From positions 62,001 to 126,000 of the forward strand of contig JAHBNG010000009.1 in NCBI GenBank assembly GCA_019217005.1: 64,000 bases of DNA, written 5' to 3'. Position 1 is the first letter of the stretch. Every line of letters starts with the position of its first letter. This document shows, piece after piece, positions 54,108 through 63,502 of the stretch. The position numbers and the translations under genes are program-made. Under the pieces are notes generated by a model. It was not told where the DNA came from. It was given only the letters and a program-made list of their open reading frames with translations, and made no database searches. Source of the DNA: Chloroflexi bacterium TSY (GTDB lineage Bacteria; Chloroflexota; Anaerolineae; Caldilineales; Caldilineaceae).

Positions 54108-54648
54108 GTGTCGCCTCCCGATACCAGAACGGTGCAATCCGTCGTGGCTCCACACCACGTCGTCCTGCTTCTAGGCGAAAGTCTTGAAGCTGCTGCAGCG
54201 CCATAAAGGTTGCTTGTACAACATTCAAGATGTTGTCGCTGCCAAGAGATTTACTCAAAATGTTTTTGACCCCACAAGCTTCAACAACTGCTCGCACGCC
54301 GCCACCTGCAATGACGCCCGTTCCTGGGCTGGCAGGCTTCAACAATACCTTACCTGCGCCAAAGCGAGCTTCAATCGGATGCGGAATTGTCGTTTCTAGA
54401 AGAGGAATCGAAACCATCGATTTCTTGGCCCCCTCGGACGCCTTTCGAATCGCATCGGGAACTTCACGCGCTTTGCCAATTCCTACACCGACGCGTCCAT
54501 TTTGATCGCCCACTACCACAACTGCTCGGAATGCAAAACGCCGACCACCTTTAACAACCTTGGCTGTGCGTGCAATATGCACGACGCGCTCGTCCAGATC
54601 GTCTCGTTCTTCTTTTTCTCGCTCTTTGCGTCTCTCTCGTCGTGCCAT
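54100..54648 (-). CDS. rpsE: Ribosomal protein S5 (uS5)
   Basis: 182 residues; contributes to decoding accuracy. Acidic/basic N-terminal extension, then Val-Val-Lys-Gly-Gly-Arg-Arg-Phe near 33, [10 protein letters not shown] near 50, and Gly-Thr-Gly-Val-Ile-Ala-Gly-Gly near 110. Overlaps rpmD by 8 bp. Confidence 0.97.
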   Translation of the reverse strand: MARRERRKEREKEERDDLDERVVHIARTAKVVKGGRRFAFRAVVVVGDQNGRVGVGIGKAREVPDAIRKASEGAKKSMVSIPLLETTIPHPIEARFGAGKVLLKPASPGTGVIAGGGVRAVVEACGVKNILSKSLGSDNILNVVQATFMALQQLQDFRLEAGRRGVEPRRIAPFWYREATHG

Positions 54649-54727
54649 ATCATTCTCTCATCTTATTTGTCAGTTCGAATTTCATCGAAAATCCGTTGCA
54701 AATCTTAGTCAGACTGCGATGTCCGGC

Positions 54728-55093
54728 TTAAAAGATCAAGCCCCCTTCGCGGCTACCTTCCGCCAATGCTTTAACACGCCCATGGTATGGATAACCACCT
54801 CGATCAAAAACGACAACTTCAATGCCGTGCTCTTTTGCTCGCTGCGCAACAGTTAATCCGACAGATTTTGCCTGTTCTATTGGGCTTTTCTCTGCCAACT
54901 CTGATCGCAAATTTTTGTCGAGCGTTGAAGCCGACACCAACGTGTCGCCAGCAACGTCATCAATGATCTGCGCATAAATGTGATTGATGCTACGATATAC
55001 ATTTAAACGCGGACGGTCTCCCGTGCCCATGATTTTTTTGCGCACTCTTGCATGTCTTCGCCGACGAGCTTGTGTGCGAGTTTCCTTTGCCAT
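54728..55093 (-). CDS. rplR: Ribosomal protein L18 (uL18)
   Basis: 121 residues; binds 5S rRNA with L5. [10 protein letters not shown] near 12, Arg-Leu-Asn-Val-Tyr-Arg-Ser near 29, and the ending [15 protein letters not shown]. AAGGG precedes the ATG. Confidence 0.97.
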   Translation of the reverse strand: MAKETRTQARRRRHARVRKKIMGTGDRPRLNVYRSINHIYAQIIDDVAGDTLVSASTLDKNLRSELAEKSPIEQAKSVGLTVAQRAKEHGIEVVVFDRGGYPYHGRVKALAEGSREGGLIF

Positions 55094-55187
55094 TATTCTC
55101 GACCCTTATCATTCCCAAAACGCTGCCTATCACATTCTAAAAGAGATAGGATAGGACATTTCCAGATAGGTAAGTAATATTGAGTGT

Positions 55188-55742
55188 TTATGCACCAACT
55201 TTGCCGGCTTTACCAGCCTTGCTCCGTACATATTCGCCTTGATAGCGAATTCCTTTCCCTTTATACGGTTCTGGTGGACGCGATTTACGAATGACTGCCG
55301 CAAGTTCGCCCACCTCAGCCTTGTCTATCCCGCTGACAACAAATGAACGACCATCCTTGGCCACATCAAAATTAATCTCTTTGCTGGTCGGCTTAAACTC
55401 AACTGGATGGCTTTTGCCCACCTGCAAAACGAGATTGTTTCCTTTCTTTTCGGCCCGATACCCAGTTCCATGGATTTCTAAGTGCTTTGAAAAACCTTCG
55501 CTAACGCCGATAACCATATTATTAAGCAGGGCACGAGTTAATCCATGCTGTGCTTTGTGATGACGCATATCTGTCGGTCGCGTGACTACCACTTTACCGT
55601 TATCTTGGCTGATCCCCATATCTGGACTGAATTGCTGATCAAGCGTACCTTTTGGTCCAGAGACAGTCACAACATTTCCTTTATCAATTTTGACGGAGAC
55701 TCCTGACGGTACAGGAATGGGCAAACGTCCGATTCTAGACAT
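55188..55742 (-). CDS. rplF: Ribosomal protein L6 (uL6)
   Basis: 184 residues with the duplicated L6 fold. Ser-Arg-Ile-Gly-Arg-Leu-Pro-Ile-Pro-Val-Pro at the start, Val-Ser-Gly-Pro-Lys-Gly near 33, and Arg-Pro-Pro-Glu-Pro-Tyr-Lys-Gly-Lys-Gly-Ile near 154, the RNA-binding signature. GGAGG lies about 12 bases before the ATG. Confidence 0.97.
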   Translation of the reverse strand: MSRIGRLPIPVPSGVSVKIDKGNVVTVSGPKGTLDQQFSPDMGISQDNGKVVVTRPTDMRHHKAQHGLTRALLNNMVIGVSEGFSKHLEIHGTGYRAEKKGNNLVLQVGKSHPVEFKPTSKEINFDVAKDGRSFVVSGIDKAEVGELAAVIRKSRPPEPYKGKGIRYQGEYVRSKAGKAGKVGA

Positions 55743-55772
55743 AATCTTAAGTTTCCTCCGGATTTATATAAC

Positions 55773-56168
55773 CTACCACACATTACAGACGATTTCGCCA
55801 CCCATCCGTGCGCGTCGAGCATCTCGACCTGTCATCAATCCTTTTGGCGTGGAGACAATATTAATACCTAATCCACTGCGGACCCAAGGAATGTCTCGAT
55901 GTCCGGTGTAGATTCGACGTCCAGGTTTACTCACACGTTGTAGTCCAGTAATCACAGCTGAACCCTTCCCTGTATATTTTAGAGTGAGCGACAACCGTGC
56001 TTGAGGCTTTTCATCGATGACGTTGTAATCCTCAATAAACCCTTCATCAGCCAAAATTTTTGCAATTCCTTCTTTCATTTTTGAGCTTGGCATCACCAGT
56101 TGTCGGTGCTCTGCCACACTAGCATTTCGGATACGTGTTAACATATCCGCAATCGGATCTGTGTTCAT
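55773..56168 (-). CDS. rpsH: Ribosomal protein S8 (uS8)
   Basis: 131 residues; binds the central domain of 16S rRNA and in enterobacteria represses the spc operon. [12 protein letters not shown] at the start and Ile-Val-Ser-Thr-Pro-Lys-Gly near 106. GGAG lies 7 bases before the ATG. rpsN, which usually precedes it, is absent: the 92 bp gap to rplE is too short. Confidence 0.97.
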   Translation of the reverse strand: MNTDPIADMLTRIRNASVAEHRQLVMPSSKMKEGIAKILADEGFIEDYNVIDEKPQARLSLTLKYTGKGSAVITGLQRVSKPGRRIYTGHRDIPWVRSGLGINIVSTPKGLMTGRDARRARMGGEIVCNVW

Positions 56169-56260
56169 TTAATTCTCCAAACTACCAGACGCATTGGTTT
56201 TTGACTGCACGAAAAGAAAAGCAGATACTACCTGTTTCTCAGCAGGGACACATGAACGTT

Positions 56261-56833
56261 CTATGAACGTCTAAATGGCATATCCATTAAGCTCAATAGC
56301 CGACGAGCTTCTTCATCAGTCTTGGCTGTGCTCACAATTGTCACTTCGAGACCGCGGATTTTATCAATATCATCATAATCGATCTCTGGAAAAACCAGCT
56401 GCTCGCGCAATCCAATGCTATAATTGCCGCGTCCGTCAAATGAGTCAGGTGAAATGCCCTGAAAATCACGTTGTCGTGGCAAAACTACATTGATCAAACG
56501 GTCAAGAAAGTCCCACATCCGATTGCCACGTAGCGTTACTTTGGCTCCAATCGACATTCCCTCACGTAATTTATAGGTTGCAATCGAAACCCGAGCCTTT
56601 GTCACAACAGGCCTTTGGCCAGTCATAATTGTCAGATCATTCGTCGCGGCCTCAATTGCGCGGCTGTTTTGTAAAGCTTCCCCCAGCCCGATGTTAACAG
56701 CAATTTTAAGCAGGCGCGGAACTTGCATGACATTCTTGTATGCAAACTCATTCATCATTGCGGGAACAAGCTCTTCTGTATAACGAACTTTTAAGCGCGG
56801 CACTGGTGCCGGACCCGACCCATTTTCACTCAT
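56261..56833 (-). CDS. rplE: Ribosomal protein L5 (uL5)
   Basis: 190 residues; 5S rRNA binding and central protuberance bridge. [10 protein letters not shown] near 43, Gly-Gln-Arg-Pro-Val near 72, and Leu-Arg-Glu-Gly-Met-Ser-Ile-Gly near 90. About ten residues longer at the N-terminus than usual. AAGGAG precedes the ATG. Confidence 0.97.
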   Translation of the reverse strand: MSENGSGPAPVPRLKVRYTEELVPAMMNEFAYKNVMQVPRLLKIAVNIGLGEALQNSRAIEAATNDLTIMTGQRPVVTKARVSIATYKLREGMSIGAKVTLRGNRMWDFLDRLINVVLPRQRDFQGISPDSFDGRGNYSIGLREQLVFPEIDYDDIDKIRGLEVTIVSTAKTDEEARRLLSLMDMPFRRS

Positions 56834-56910
56834 TGTTCACTCCTTGCCCGCAAGCACCGGTTTTGTCCGGCACCAGGTCAGGCGAAAATTGGACGCTTAT
56901 CTTCTTATAA

Positions 56911-57270
56911 TTATTCGGTTGCTTTCGGAAGTGGTTGTCTCGTTCGACGATCAATACGTGTCTTATCGCCATTGTTGGCAACTTCATATCCTGCCCGCGT
57001 GGGCTCATCATCTGTACCAACCAACATGACATTACTAATATGAATGGGTGCTTCCCGTTCGATACGGCCAGTTTGAGTACGCACTTGGCCTGTCGGTCTT
57101 TGATGCTTGACGACAATATTTGCGCCGGAGATTATCACATAGACCCGATTTGGATCGTACGAACCATCTTTATTCCGCTTACGAATCACGCTTTGGACTT
57201 CACCACGCTCACCTTTGTCGTTCCCAGCAATGATTTCGACTGTATCGCCTTTGATGATCTTGACACTCAT
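56911..57270 (-). CDS. rplX: Ribosomal protein L24 (uL24)
   Basis: 119 residues with a KOW motif: Lys-Gly-Asp-Thr-Val-Glu-Ile-Ile-Ala-Gly-Asn-Asp-Lys-Gly near 7, and Gly-Ala-Asn-Ile-Val-Lys-Lys-type Gly-Ala-Asn-Ile-Val-Val-Lys-His near 49. An assembly initiator of the large subunit. It abuts rplN with 2 bp between the genes. Confidence 0.96.
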   Translation of the reverse strand: MSVKIIKGDTVEIIAGNDKGERGEVQSVIRKRNKDGSYDPNRVYVIISGANIVVKHQRPTGQVRTQTGRIEREAPIHISNVMLVGTDDEPTRAGYEVANNGDKTRIDRRTRQPLPKATE

Positions 57271-57272
57271 AT

Positions 57273-57641
57273 CTAAAGTACCTCTGGAGCAAGAGAAACA
57301 ATTCTCATATATCCCCCCTCGCGCAATTCACGCGCCACGGGACCAAATATGCGAGTACCACGAGGAGCTCGATTTTCGTCAACAATTACGGCTGCATTTT
57401 CGTCAAAGCGTATGTAGCTGCCATCTTGACGACGTAATTGACGTTTCGTTCGCACAATTACAGCGCGAACCACATCCCCCTTCTTAACACTGCTATTTGG
57501 TGCCGCTGATTTGACAGTTGCAACGATTTCGTCGCCAACACCACCATATCGCCGTGTACCTCCACCTCTAACCCGAATGGTTAACAACTCCTTCGCACCC
57601 GTATTATCAGCAACCTTGAGTCTGCTTTCCTGCTGAATCAT
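57273..57641 (-). CDS. rplN: Ribosomal protein L14 (uL14)
   Basis: 122 residues. [16 protein letters not shown] is the canonical start, with GGGAG in front of the ATG at 57641; the frame extends further upstream but is not needed. [12 protein letters not shown] near 91. Confidence 0.97.
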   Translation of the reverse strand: MIQQESRLKVADNTGAKELLTIRVRGGGTRRYGGVGDEIVATVKSAAPNSSVKKGDVVRAVIVRTKRQLRRQDGSYIRFDENAAVIVDENRAPRGTRIFGPVARELREGGYMRIVSLAPEVL

Positions 57642-57903
57642 CTTCTCCCGCTCCCTGCTTGTCCAAAGTCTACTCAACCTGATTCAAAAAGTCGTGACCA
57701 TGTACGCCAAAGAATGTAAATGGAAACTGCCTAGTCAGAGAATCTTTCCATATATCCTCTTTGTGGTACGTACCAAAAACTCCGTACTTTCGCAGCATCT
57801 TTTACTCTGGCAGAATTGCGGACGAAAGTACGAAGTTTAAATAATGTGACTATGAGCCTCGTTGCATAGACATTCGGATTGATTATGCATATCGTTTGTT
57901 CAT
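57642..57903. other. Gap between rpsQ and rplN with hairpin D copy 5 and a second stem
   Basis: Hairpin D copy 5 at 57699-57772. At about 57783-57834, CGTACTTTCG pairs perfectly with CGAAAGTACG across a loop of about 30 bases. No coding sequence. Confidence 0.65.
57699..57772. repeat. Hairpin repeat D copy 5 (diverged)
   Basis: Shares AATGTAAATGG, CTAGTCAGAGAATC and CTTTGTGGTACG with the other copies; arms pair less well. Located inside the S10/spc operon. Confidence 0.65.
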
Positions 57904-58161
57904 CTAAACAAGTTCTGCTCGTTTAATGACTTCCTCAACAAAGAAAGTCTTATCTTTGCTAATCGGTCGGCACTCACGGATGCGCACAACGTCGCCGATT
58001 TGGACGGCATTTTCCTCGTCATGGGCCTTATACTTACGGTTTACTTTGATCACTTTCCCATATAATCGATGCCGCGTCACCCTCTGTACGACAACTACAA
58101 CAGTTTTATCCATCTTATTGCTGGTCACAGTGCCAACTAATGCCTTGCGACGTTCGCGCAT
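57904..58161 (-). CDS. rpsQ: Ribosomal protein S17 (uS17)
   Basis: 85 residues. Val-Gly-Thr-Val-Thr-Ser-Asn-Lys-Met-Asp-Lys-Thr near 10 and Gly-Asp-Val-Val-Arg-Ile-Arg-Glu-Cys-Arg-Pro near 57. AGGAG lies 8 bases before the ATG. The spacer to rpmC is 163 bp, longer than usual, with no recognisable element. Confidence 0.97.
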   Translation of the reverse strand: MRERRKALVGTVTSNKMDKTVVVVVQRVTRHRLYGKVIKVNRKYKAHDEENAVQIGDVVRIRECRPISKDKTFFVEEVIKRAELV

Positions 58162-58324
58162 ATCAACTTTCTCCTGAAATAGGGGTCACGGTTCCGTGGT
58201 AAACAGTCAAATCTTATCGAATTCTGCTTGTACCGAACAACCCGCTTTGTGGCCATAATTCATCAATTATTTGCCGGCCACTATCAAATCTTCTCGTCGG
58301 ACAGAAGCACTTCAGGTGGCGTCT

Positions 58325-58531
58325 CTATTCGGTTCTGCTTCCACTCAATTCGCGTTCGCGCAAAATCGTTTTCATCCGAGCAATATCACGACGCACCTGA
58401 AGTTTTCGTGCCGTGTTTTTCAATTGACCCGTGGCACGTTGAAAACGCAAATTAAACAACTCTTGATATGCATCATCGAGGTCATTTGCTAGCTCGACAT
58501 TTGTCTTGGAACGCAGTTCGCTTGCTTTCAT
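58325..58531 (-). CDS. rpmC: Ribosomal protein L29 (uL29)
   Basis: 68 residues, a helical hairpin at the tunnel exit. Lys-Ala-Ser-Glu-Leu-Arg at the start, Glu-Leu-Phe-Asn-Leu-Arg-Phe-Gln near 24, and Arg-Arg-Asp-Ile-Ala-Arg-Met-Lys-Thr near 47. GAGG lies 9 bases before the ATG. Confidence 0.96.
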   Translation of the reverse strand: MKASELRSKTNVELANDLDDAYQELFNLRFQRATGQLKNTARKLQVRRDIARMKTILRERELSGSRTE

Positions 58532-58548
58532 CTTGCATTGCCTCTTCT

Positions 58549-58968
58549 TTATCCGCCATACTCCTCGCGTGCTACAAATTGCGTCTTCATCGGCAGCTTG
58601 TGCGATGCTAGTCTCATTGCCTCGCGCGCCACATCCTCGCTTACACCTGCAATCTCAAACAATACACGACCTGGTTTTACTGGCGCTACATAATGTTCGA
58701 CATTGCCTTTACCCGACCCCATGCGCGTTTCGGCTGCTCGTTTTGTATATGGTTTGTCTGGAAAGATACGGATCCATACTTTACCGCCGCGACGAATATA
58801 GCGGGTTGCAGCACGTCGAGCGGACTCTATCTGGCGGCTCGTCACATAGTGAGGCTCAACAGCTTGTAAACCATAACTTCCAAACGCAACTGTATTTCCG
58901 CGAGAAGCCAATCCACGCAAACGACCACGCATTTTTTTACGATATTTTACACGTTTCGGCATCAACAT
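58549..58968 (-). CDS. rplP: Ribosomal protein L16 (uL16)
   Basis: 139 residues; near the A-site tRNA. [10 protein letters not shown] at the start; Gly-Ser-Gly-Lys-Gly-Asn-Val-Glu near 82; Arg-Val-Leu-Phe-Glu-Ile near 100. GGAGAG lies 6 bases before the ATG; a second ATG two codons later is possible. Confidence 0.97.
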   Translation of the reverse strand: MLMPKRVKYRKKMRGRLRGLASRGNTVAFGSYGLQAVEPHYVTSRQIESARRAATRYIRRGGKVWIRIFPDKPYTKRAAETRMGSGKGNVEHYVAPVKPGRVLFEIAGVSEDVAREAMRLASHKLPMKTQFVAREEYGG

Positions 58969-58982
58969 GATAAGCTCTCCCT

Positions 58983-59660
58983 TTACGTTGATCGACTCCG
59001 TTCACCGTTCAGGCGAGACTCGATTTGCTCGCCAGGAATGATTTCGCCGTGATAGATCCAAACCTTAATTCCGATCACGCCAAAGGTCGTATTCGCTTCA
59101 GCAGTCCCATAATCGATATCAGCACGGAGTGTATGGCGTGGAATCTGACCATCACTCACTTTATCGACACGCCCCATATCGCTGCCACCCAATCGGCCAG
59201 AAACTGAAATCATGATGCCTTTGGCACCAGCATGCATTGTCTTTTGAACAGCTTGCTTCATCGCGCGTTTCCAACTAATACGCCGTTCAAGCTGTTCCGC
59301 AATGCTTTCTGCAACAAGTAAGGAATCAAGTTCCGGCTTGCTAATCTCGCGGACATCAATTCTAACCTGCTTTTGAGTCAATTCCTTAAGACTATTTCGC
59401 AGTTGGTTGACACTTGCACCCTTCCGACCGATAATCACACCAGGACGCGCCGTATCAATAATGACATGAACCTGGTTTGGCTGACGCTCGATTTCTACTC
59501 CACTAATGCCTGCTTTAGGGAGCTGTTTCATAACTGTACGACGAATCGAACGATCCTCATCGAGCTGTGCAGTATAGTTTTTCCCAACTGCAAACCATCT
59601 ACTCTTGTGTTCTTTAATGATGCCCAGGCGAAAGCCTACTGGATGTACTTTTCGACCCAA
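58983..59660 (-). CDS. rpsC: Ribosomal protein S3 (uS3)
   Basis: 225 residues with a KH domain (Val-Ile-Ile-Gly-Arg-Lys-Gly near 73) and the C-terminal Gly-Arg-Leu-Gly-Gly-Ser-Asp-Met near 155 that forms the mRNA entry pore. The start is TTG with GGAGG 6 bases upstream. 19 bp after rplV. Confidence 0.97.
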   Translation of the reverse strand: MGRKVHPVGFRLGIIKEHKSRWFAVGKNYTAQLDEDRSIRRTVMKQLPKAGISGVEIERQPNQVHVIIDTARPGVIIGRKGASVNQLRNSLKELTQKQVRIDVREISKPELDSLLVAESIAEQLERRISWKRAMKQAVQKTMHAGAKGIMISVSGRLGGSDMGRVDKVSDGQIPRHTLRADIDYGTAEANTTFGVIGIKVWIYHGEIIPGEQIESRLNGERSRST

Positions 59661-59679
59661 GTGATCCTCCTAAAGTTTA

Positions 59680-60024
59680 TTAATAATCATCAATACGTTC
59701 TTCTAGAACAACTGTAATATGTGACGAACGACGGATCCATGGTTTGAAACGACCACGTGCCCCGAAACGTCGCCAACGTCGCGTTGGTGCCTCATCCGCC
59801 ATGATCTGCGAAATATACATATCTTCTTCATCGAGGCCAAAATTTTCAGTTGCGTTGGCTAGAGCACTTTGAATCGTTTTAGCAACAGCCTTTGCAGCGG
59901 ATTGAGGCATAAACTGTAAGATATCTAATGCCTCTTGTGCCTGACGCCCGCGCATTTCATTGATCACCAATCGCGTCTTTTGTGCACTAATTCCAGTGAA
60001 TTTTGTTATTGATCGTACTTCCAT
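59680..60024 (-). CDS. rplV: Ribosomal protein L22 (uL22)
   Basis: 114 residues; its loop lines the exit tunnel near the macrolide site. Ser-Ala-Gln-Lys-Thr-Arg-Leu-Val near 12, and the tunnel-loop Pro-Thr-Arg-Arg-Trp-Arg-Arg-Phe-Gly-Ala-Arg-Gly-Arg near 82, in which the usual Lys/Arg-Ile/Met positions are changed. GGGGAC precedes the ATG. Confidence 0.96.
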   Translation of the reverse strand: MEVRSITKFTGISAQKTRLVINEMRGRQAQEALDILQFMPQSAAKAVAKTIQSALANATENFGLDEEDMYISQIMADEAPTRRWRRFGARGRFKPWIRRSSHITVVLEERIDDY

Positions 60025-60109
60025 GCTCGTCCCCTATTTATTGTTGCAATGCGACAAGTCATTGCCTACTTCAGTTGTCAAACAGAGCCAAGTATAGATA
60101 CCCACATAG

Positions 60110-60187
60110 GTATCGATCCAAAAAGATCCGTGACGATGCATTCTCACACGAGAAGCCGATCGGGCTCACAATTACTTGTCGAATAGG
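60110..60187. repeat. Hairpin repeat G copy 3
   Basis: Shares ATCCGTGACGATGCATTCTC-type sequence, GAGAAG and CGAATAGG with copies 1 and 2. It lies in the unusually long (245 bp) gap between rpsS and rplV. A single arm of J follows at about 60205. Confidence 0.75.
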
Positions 60188-60269
60188 TTCTTATAGCCAA
60201 ATCATTTAAATTTCGGACAATCGTCTCTCGCTAAAACCCGCTCCGGCTGTCCAAAGCTCCAGCGGCATA

Positions 60270-60554
60270 TTAGCCTCGTGCTCTCGTCCCTTTCTCAGAG
60301 CGTATATGTCCGCGGAAAAAACGCGTTGGGGCAAATTCACCAAGTTTATGCCCGACCATGTTTTCCGTAATGTAAATAGGCACGTGTCGACGACCATCGT
60401 GGACAGCGATTGTGTGTCCGATGAATTGCGGAAAAATTGTCGATGCTCGAGACCAGGTTTTGATCGCTTTTCGATTGCCGCTACGATTCATCTCTTCAAC
60501 TTTCGACAAAAGCTTGGGTTCAATATATGGCCCCTTTTTCATCGATCTCGACAT
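60270..60554 (-). CDS. rpsS: Ribosomal protein S19 (uS19)
   Basis: 94 residues. Ser-Arg-Ser-Met-Lys-Lys-Gly-Pro-Tyr at the start, and [11 protein letters not shown] near 68, the family signature. GGGAG precedes the ATG. Confidence 0.98.
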   Translation of the reverse strand: MSRSMKKGPYIEPKLLSKVEEMNRSGNRKAIKTWSRASTIFPQFIGHTIAVHDGRRHVPIYITENMVGHKLGEFAPTRFFRGHIRSEKGTRARG

Positions 60555-60684
60555 GATCTAATATCTCCCTATACTCAATCCATCATCAGTTCTATTTACG
60601 CATCAAACGAAGTTATACAGACATTCGACTCTGCATTCAACGACGACAGGGTCTCACACGATTTCATTGGCTAAAGACTTAAAT

Positions 60685-61515
60685 TTATCGATTGCCACCG
60701 CGACGCACAATGAATTTCTCTGTTCGCTTATTGCGTCGCGTCTTTTTGCCTAATGCTGGTTTCCCCCAAGGTGTCTTTGGTCCAGGCATACCAACAGGCG
60801 AGCGTCCTTCGCCACCACCATGGGGATGAGAAGCTGGATCCATTGCTACACCACGAACCGTTGGGCGACGACCGAGCCAGCGCTTCCGGCCTGCCTTCCC
60901 CATCTTGATATTCGCGTGATCCGGATTGGACACCTGTCCAACTGTTGCCAAGCAATTGATATCAATATACCGCACTTCACCACTGGGCAATCGTACCTGA
61001 GACATTGTGCCCTCTTTGGCTACCAATTGTGCGGCATTCCCGGCACTACGAACAAGTTGACCACCACGCCCTGGATAGAGCTCAATATTATGAATCAATG
61101 TGCCAAGAGGAATAAAGCGAATCGGCAATGCGTTCCCTGGTCGTATCTCTGCATCAGGGCCAGCCATAATCGTATCCCCCACTTGGATACCGGCCGGTGC
61201 CAAAATATAACGTTTTTCGCCATTGTCAAAAACAATGAGCGCAATCCGTGCACTTCGATTTGGATCATACTCAATTGAATTAACCCGACCAGAAACACCA
61301 AAGTTATCGCGTTTAAAATCAATAATTCGATAGCGACGCTTGTGCCCACCGCCACGATGCCGGACTGTCACCACGCCTCGATTGTTGCGACCACCTTTCT
61401 GTTTAAGGGGGGCCAACAACGAGCGTTCTGGCTCTGTACGCGTAATATCCTCAAATGTAGAAACGCTCATATCTCGACGCCCAGGTGATGTTGGGCGATA
61501 CACTTTGACTGGCAT
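60685..61515 (-). CDS. rplB: Ribosomal protein L2 (uL2)
   Basis: 276 residues; needed for subunit association and peptidyl transfer. Pro-Thr-Ser-Pro-Gly-Arg-Arg near 8, and [17 protein letters not shown] near 221 carries the conserved His. AGGAG precedes the ATG. The 130 bp gap to rpsS has no clear element. Confidence 0.98.
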   Translation of the reverse strand: MPVKVYRPTSPGRRDMSVSTFEDITRTEPERSLLAPLKQKGGRNNRGVVTVRHRGGGHKRRYRIIDFKRDNFGVSGRVNSIEYDPNRSARIALIVFDNGEKRYILAPAGIQVGDTIMAGPDAEIRPGNALPIRFIPLGTLIHNIELYPGRGGQLVRSAGNAAQLVAKEGTMSQVRLPSGEVRYIDINCLATVGQVSNPDHANIKMGKAGRKRWLGRRPTVRGVAMDPASHPHGGGEGRSPVGMPGPKTPWGKPALGKKTRRNKRTEKFIVRRGGNR

Positions 61516-61535
61516 AACGGTCTCCTGATTAAAGA

Positions 61536-61610
61536 GCGTGTCTCTCTAAGTGTATAAGTGGAGCACACTCTCTGACTAAGCGGTCTCTATTACACACTTT
61601 GGGACACACT
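61536..61610. repeat. Hairpin repeat D copy 4, between rplB and rplW
   Basis: GCGTGTCTCTCTAAGTGTAT and TTACACACTTTGGGACACAC are diverged arms of hairpin D, with CTCTGACTAAGCGGT in the loop as in copies 2 and 3. Confidence 0.8.
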
Positions 61611-61616
61611 GTCTGA

Positions 61617-61907
61617 TTAAACACCTTCAAACAATTGGATATAATCACCTTGCGCTAATTCCACGATAGCCTTTTTCCACTTTGGCTTTCGAATTGCGGT
61701 CCCCCGGCGTGTTCTTCGCGTCTTAGCAGGCATCACCATAACATGAACGTGCTCAACAGATACGTCAAAGGCGGTCTCTACAGCTTCTGCAACGAGAAGT
61801 TTGTTGGCACGCATATCAACTTCAAACGTATATTTATTTTCAAAATCCGCCAGATCTGAAGATTTTTCGGTTACTACAGGACGCTTGATTACTTCGTAGA
61901 TGTGCAT
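61617..61907 (-). CDS. rplW: Ribosomal protein L23 (uL23)
   Basis: 96 residues; docking site for trigger factor and SRP at the tunnel exit. Arg-Pro-Val-Val-Thr-Glu-Lys-Ser near 9 and Tyr-Thr-Phe-Glu-Val near 26. GGAG precedes the ATG. Only 3 bp from rplD. Confidence 0.97.
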   Translation of the reverse strand: MHIYEVIKRPVVTEKSSDLADFENKYTFEVDMRANKLLVAEAVETAFDVSVEHVHVMVMPAKTRRTRRGTAIRKPKWKKAIVELAQGDYIQLFEGV

Positions 61908-61910
61908 TGT

Positions 61911-62705
61911 CTATTGCTCCTCACTCTCTTCCGGTATTTCGTCTATCGCTGTCGCAACAGAACCATCGCTCCCATCCACATCAGCTTCCATTTCGTCCAC
62001 TGCATCATCCATATCGTCATTTGACGTTTGCTCTACGCCAATCTCTGGTGGAGCAGCCTCGCTGCTGGGTTGCGCATCGGCAACATCTAGCCACGCTTCA
62101 ATATAGGCAACACTATCTTTAGACAAAAGAATTGTATCGTATCCAAGCAAATCTCGAATGTTCAGATAACCTGCCTGTAACGTTTTTACACCCAGCAAAT
62201 TACTTGCGCTACGTTGAACATTGCTATTTTTCTCTGGAAGAACAATTAAGACTGTTTGCTCACTCAAATCCAATACGTGCAAAATCTCAATCATTGCCTT
62301 TGTTTTGGGCACCTCCATCGATAATTCGTCCAAAACAAGCAACTGCTCAGAACTCGCTTTGACTGACAATGCACTGCGCAGTGCTGCACGACGCATTTTA
62401 CGTGGCATCTGTTTTGTATATTTCCGCGGCTGCGGTCCAAAGACAGTTCCACCGCCGACAAAATTGGGAGAGCGTCTCGAACCTTGTCGCGCGCGACCTG
62501 TCCCCTTTTGACGCCAAGGTTTACGACCACCACCGCGAACCTCGCTTCGACCTTTGGTCTTATGCGTCCCCAAACGGGCGTTTGCCAACTGGCGCACCAA
62601 AGCCTGATGCATCAATGCATTATTTATCGGGGCTGCAAAAACCCCGTCACTAAGCTCGATTTCACCTATCTGGTTCCCGGCCATATTTTTCATTTCAACA
62701 AACAT
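61911..62705 (-). CDS. rplD: Ribosomal protein L4 (uL4) with an acidic C-terminal extension
   Basis: 264 residues. The core (1-205) is normal: Thr-Lys-Gly-Arg-Ser-Glu-Val-Arg-Gly-Gly-Gly-Arg-Lys-Pro-Trp near 49 and Gly-Thr-Gly-Arg-Ala-Arg near 66. About 60 extra residues follow, rich in Asp, Glu and Ser, with no obvious fold. L4 lines the exit tunnel. GGAGAG lies 5 bases before the ATG at 62705. Confidence 0.96.
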   Translation of the reverse strand: MFVEMKNMAGNQIGEIELSDGVFAAPINNALMHQALVRQLANARLGTHKTKGRSEVRGGGRKPWRQKGTGRARQGSRRSPNFVGGGTVFGPQPRKYTKQMPRKMRRAALRSALSVKASSEQLLVLDELSMEVPKTKAMIEILHVLDLSEQTVLIVLPEKNSNVQRSASNLLGVKTLQAGYLNIRDLLGYDTILLSKDSVAYIEAWLDVADAQPSSEAAPPEIGVEQTSNDDMDDAVDEMEADVDGSDGSVATAIDEIPEESEEQ

Positions 62706-62863
62706 GATTTCTCTCCTGCATGTTTTGTAAGAAATCCATCAATGATAAAGAGTTTTATGAAAGGCTCATCTTTGAAAAGAGTAATGACTTCTAGAGAATA
62801 TAGACTTGATTTACTCTTTTGGCTGATGCGCATCGTCAAAAGGATCTAAGTGTATACAAAGCG

Positions 62864-63502
62864 TTATGACTTTTTCTTCTTGATGGCTTCTCTTACAAAA
62901 ACAAGACCACCTTTTGGTCCGGGAACTGCACCTTTTACTGCCAGCAAGTTCCGTTCAGCATCGACCAGTGCCACCCGCAAGTTTTGAATGGTGACATGCT
63001 GATTACCCATTTGCCCTGGTGCTTTGGCACCAGGAAAGGTGCGCCCTGGTGTTGTTCCAGCACCACGAGAACCAGTCGCGCGATGACGGTCGGATTGTCC
63101 GTGTGTCTTGGGACCGCCAGCAAATCCGTGGCGTTTGACCGCACCGGCGAACCCTTTGCCTTTGGATATGCCAACGATATCGACGGAATCGCCTTCTTCG
63201 AAGACATCCGCTTTAATTACATCACCAAGTGATAAATCTGGGGTGTCTGCGTAGCGAACCTCGCGCAGACGACGAAGGAGAGGAGTTCCAGCTTGATTTA
63301 GATGACCCCGCTGCCCTTTAGTCAGCTTTTTTTCAGCAACTTCTTCAAACCCGATCTGGACGGAATTATACCCATCCGTCTCAGATGTTTTCACTTGTGT
63401 TACATAGCAGGGGCCGGCTTCAATTACTGTTACCGGCACAACCACACCACTCTCGTCGAAGAGTTGGGTCATGCCAACTTTTCTACCTAAAATGCCTCGC
63501 AT
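62864..63502 (-). CDS. rplC: Ribosomal protein L3 (uL3)
   Basis: 212 residues. Met-Arg-Gly-Ile-Leu-Gly-Arg-Lys-Val-Gly-Met-Thr-Gln at the start, and the core loop Gly-X-Gly-Phe-Ala-Gly then Gly-Ser-Arg-Gly-Ala-Gly-Thr-Thr-Pro-Gly-Arg near 144. GGGAGG precedes the ATG. It is the first gene of the cluster here; rpsJ, normally next upstream, is not in the following 500 bp. In the 158 bp gap to rplD, AAAAGAGTAA pairs with TTACTCTTTT. Confidence 0.98.
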   Translation of the reverse strand: MRGILGRKVGMTQLFDESGVVVPVTVIEAGPCYVTQVKTSETDGYNSVQIGFEEVAEKKLTKGQRGHLNQAGTPLLRRLREVRYADTPDLSLGDVIKADVFEEGDSVDIVGISKGKGFAGAVKRHGFAGGPKTHGQSDRHRATGSRGAGTTPGRTFPGAKAPGQMGNQHVTIQNLRVALVDAERNLLAVKGAVPGPKGGLVFVREAIKKKKS

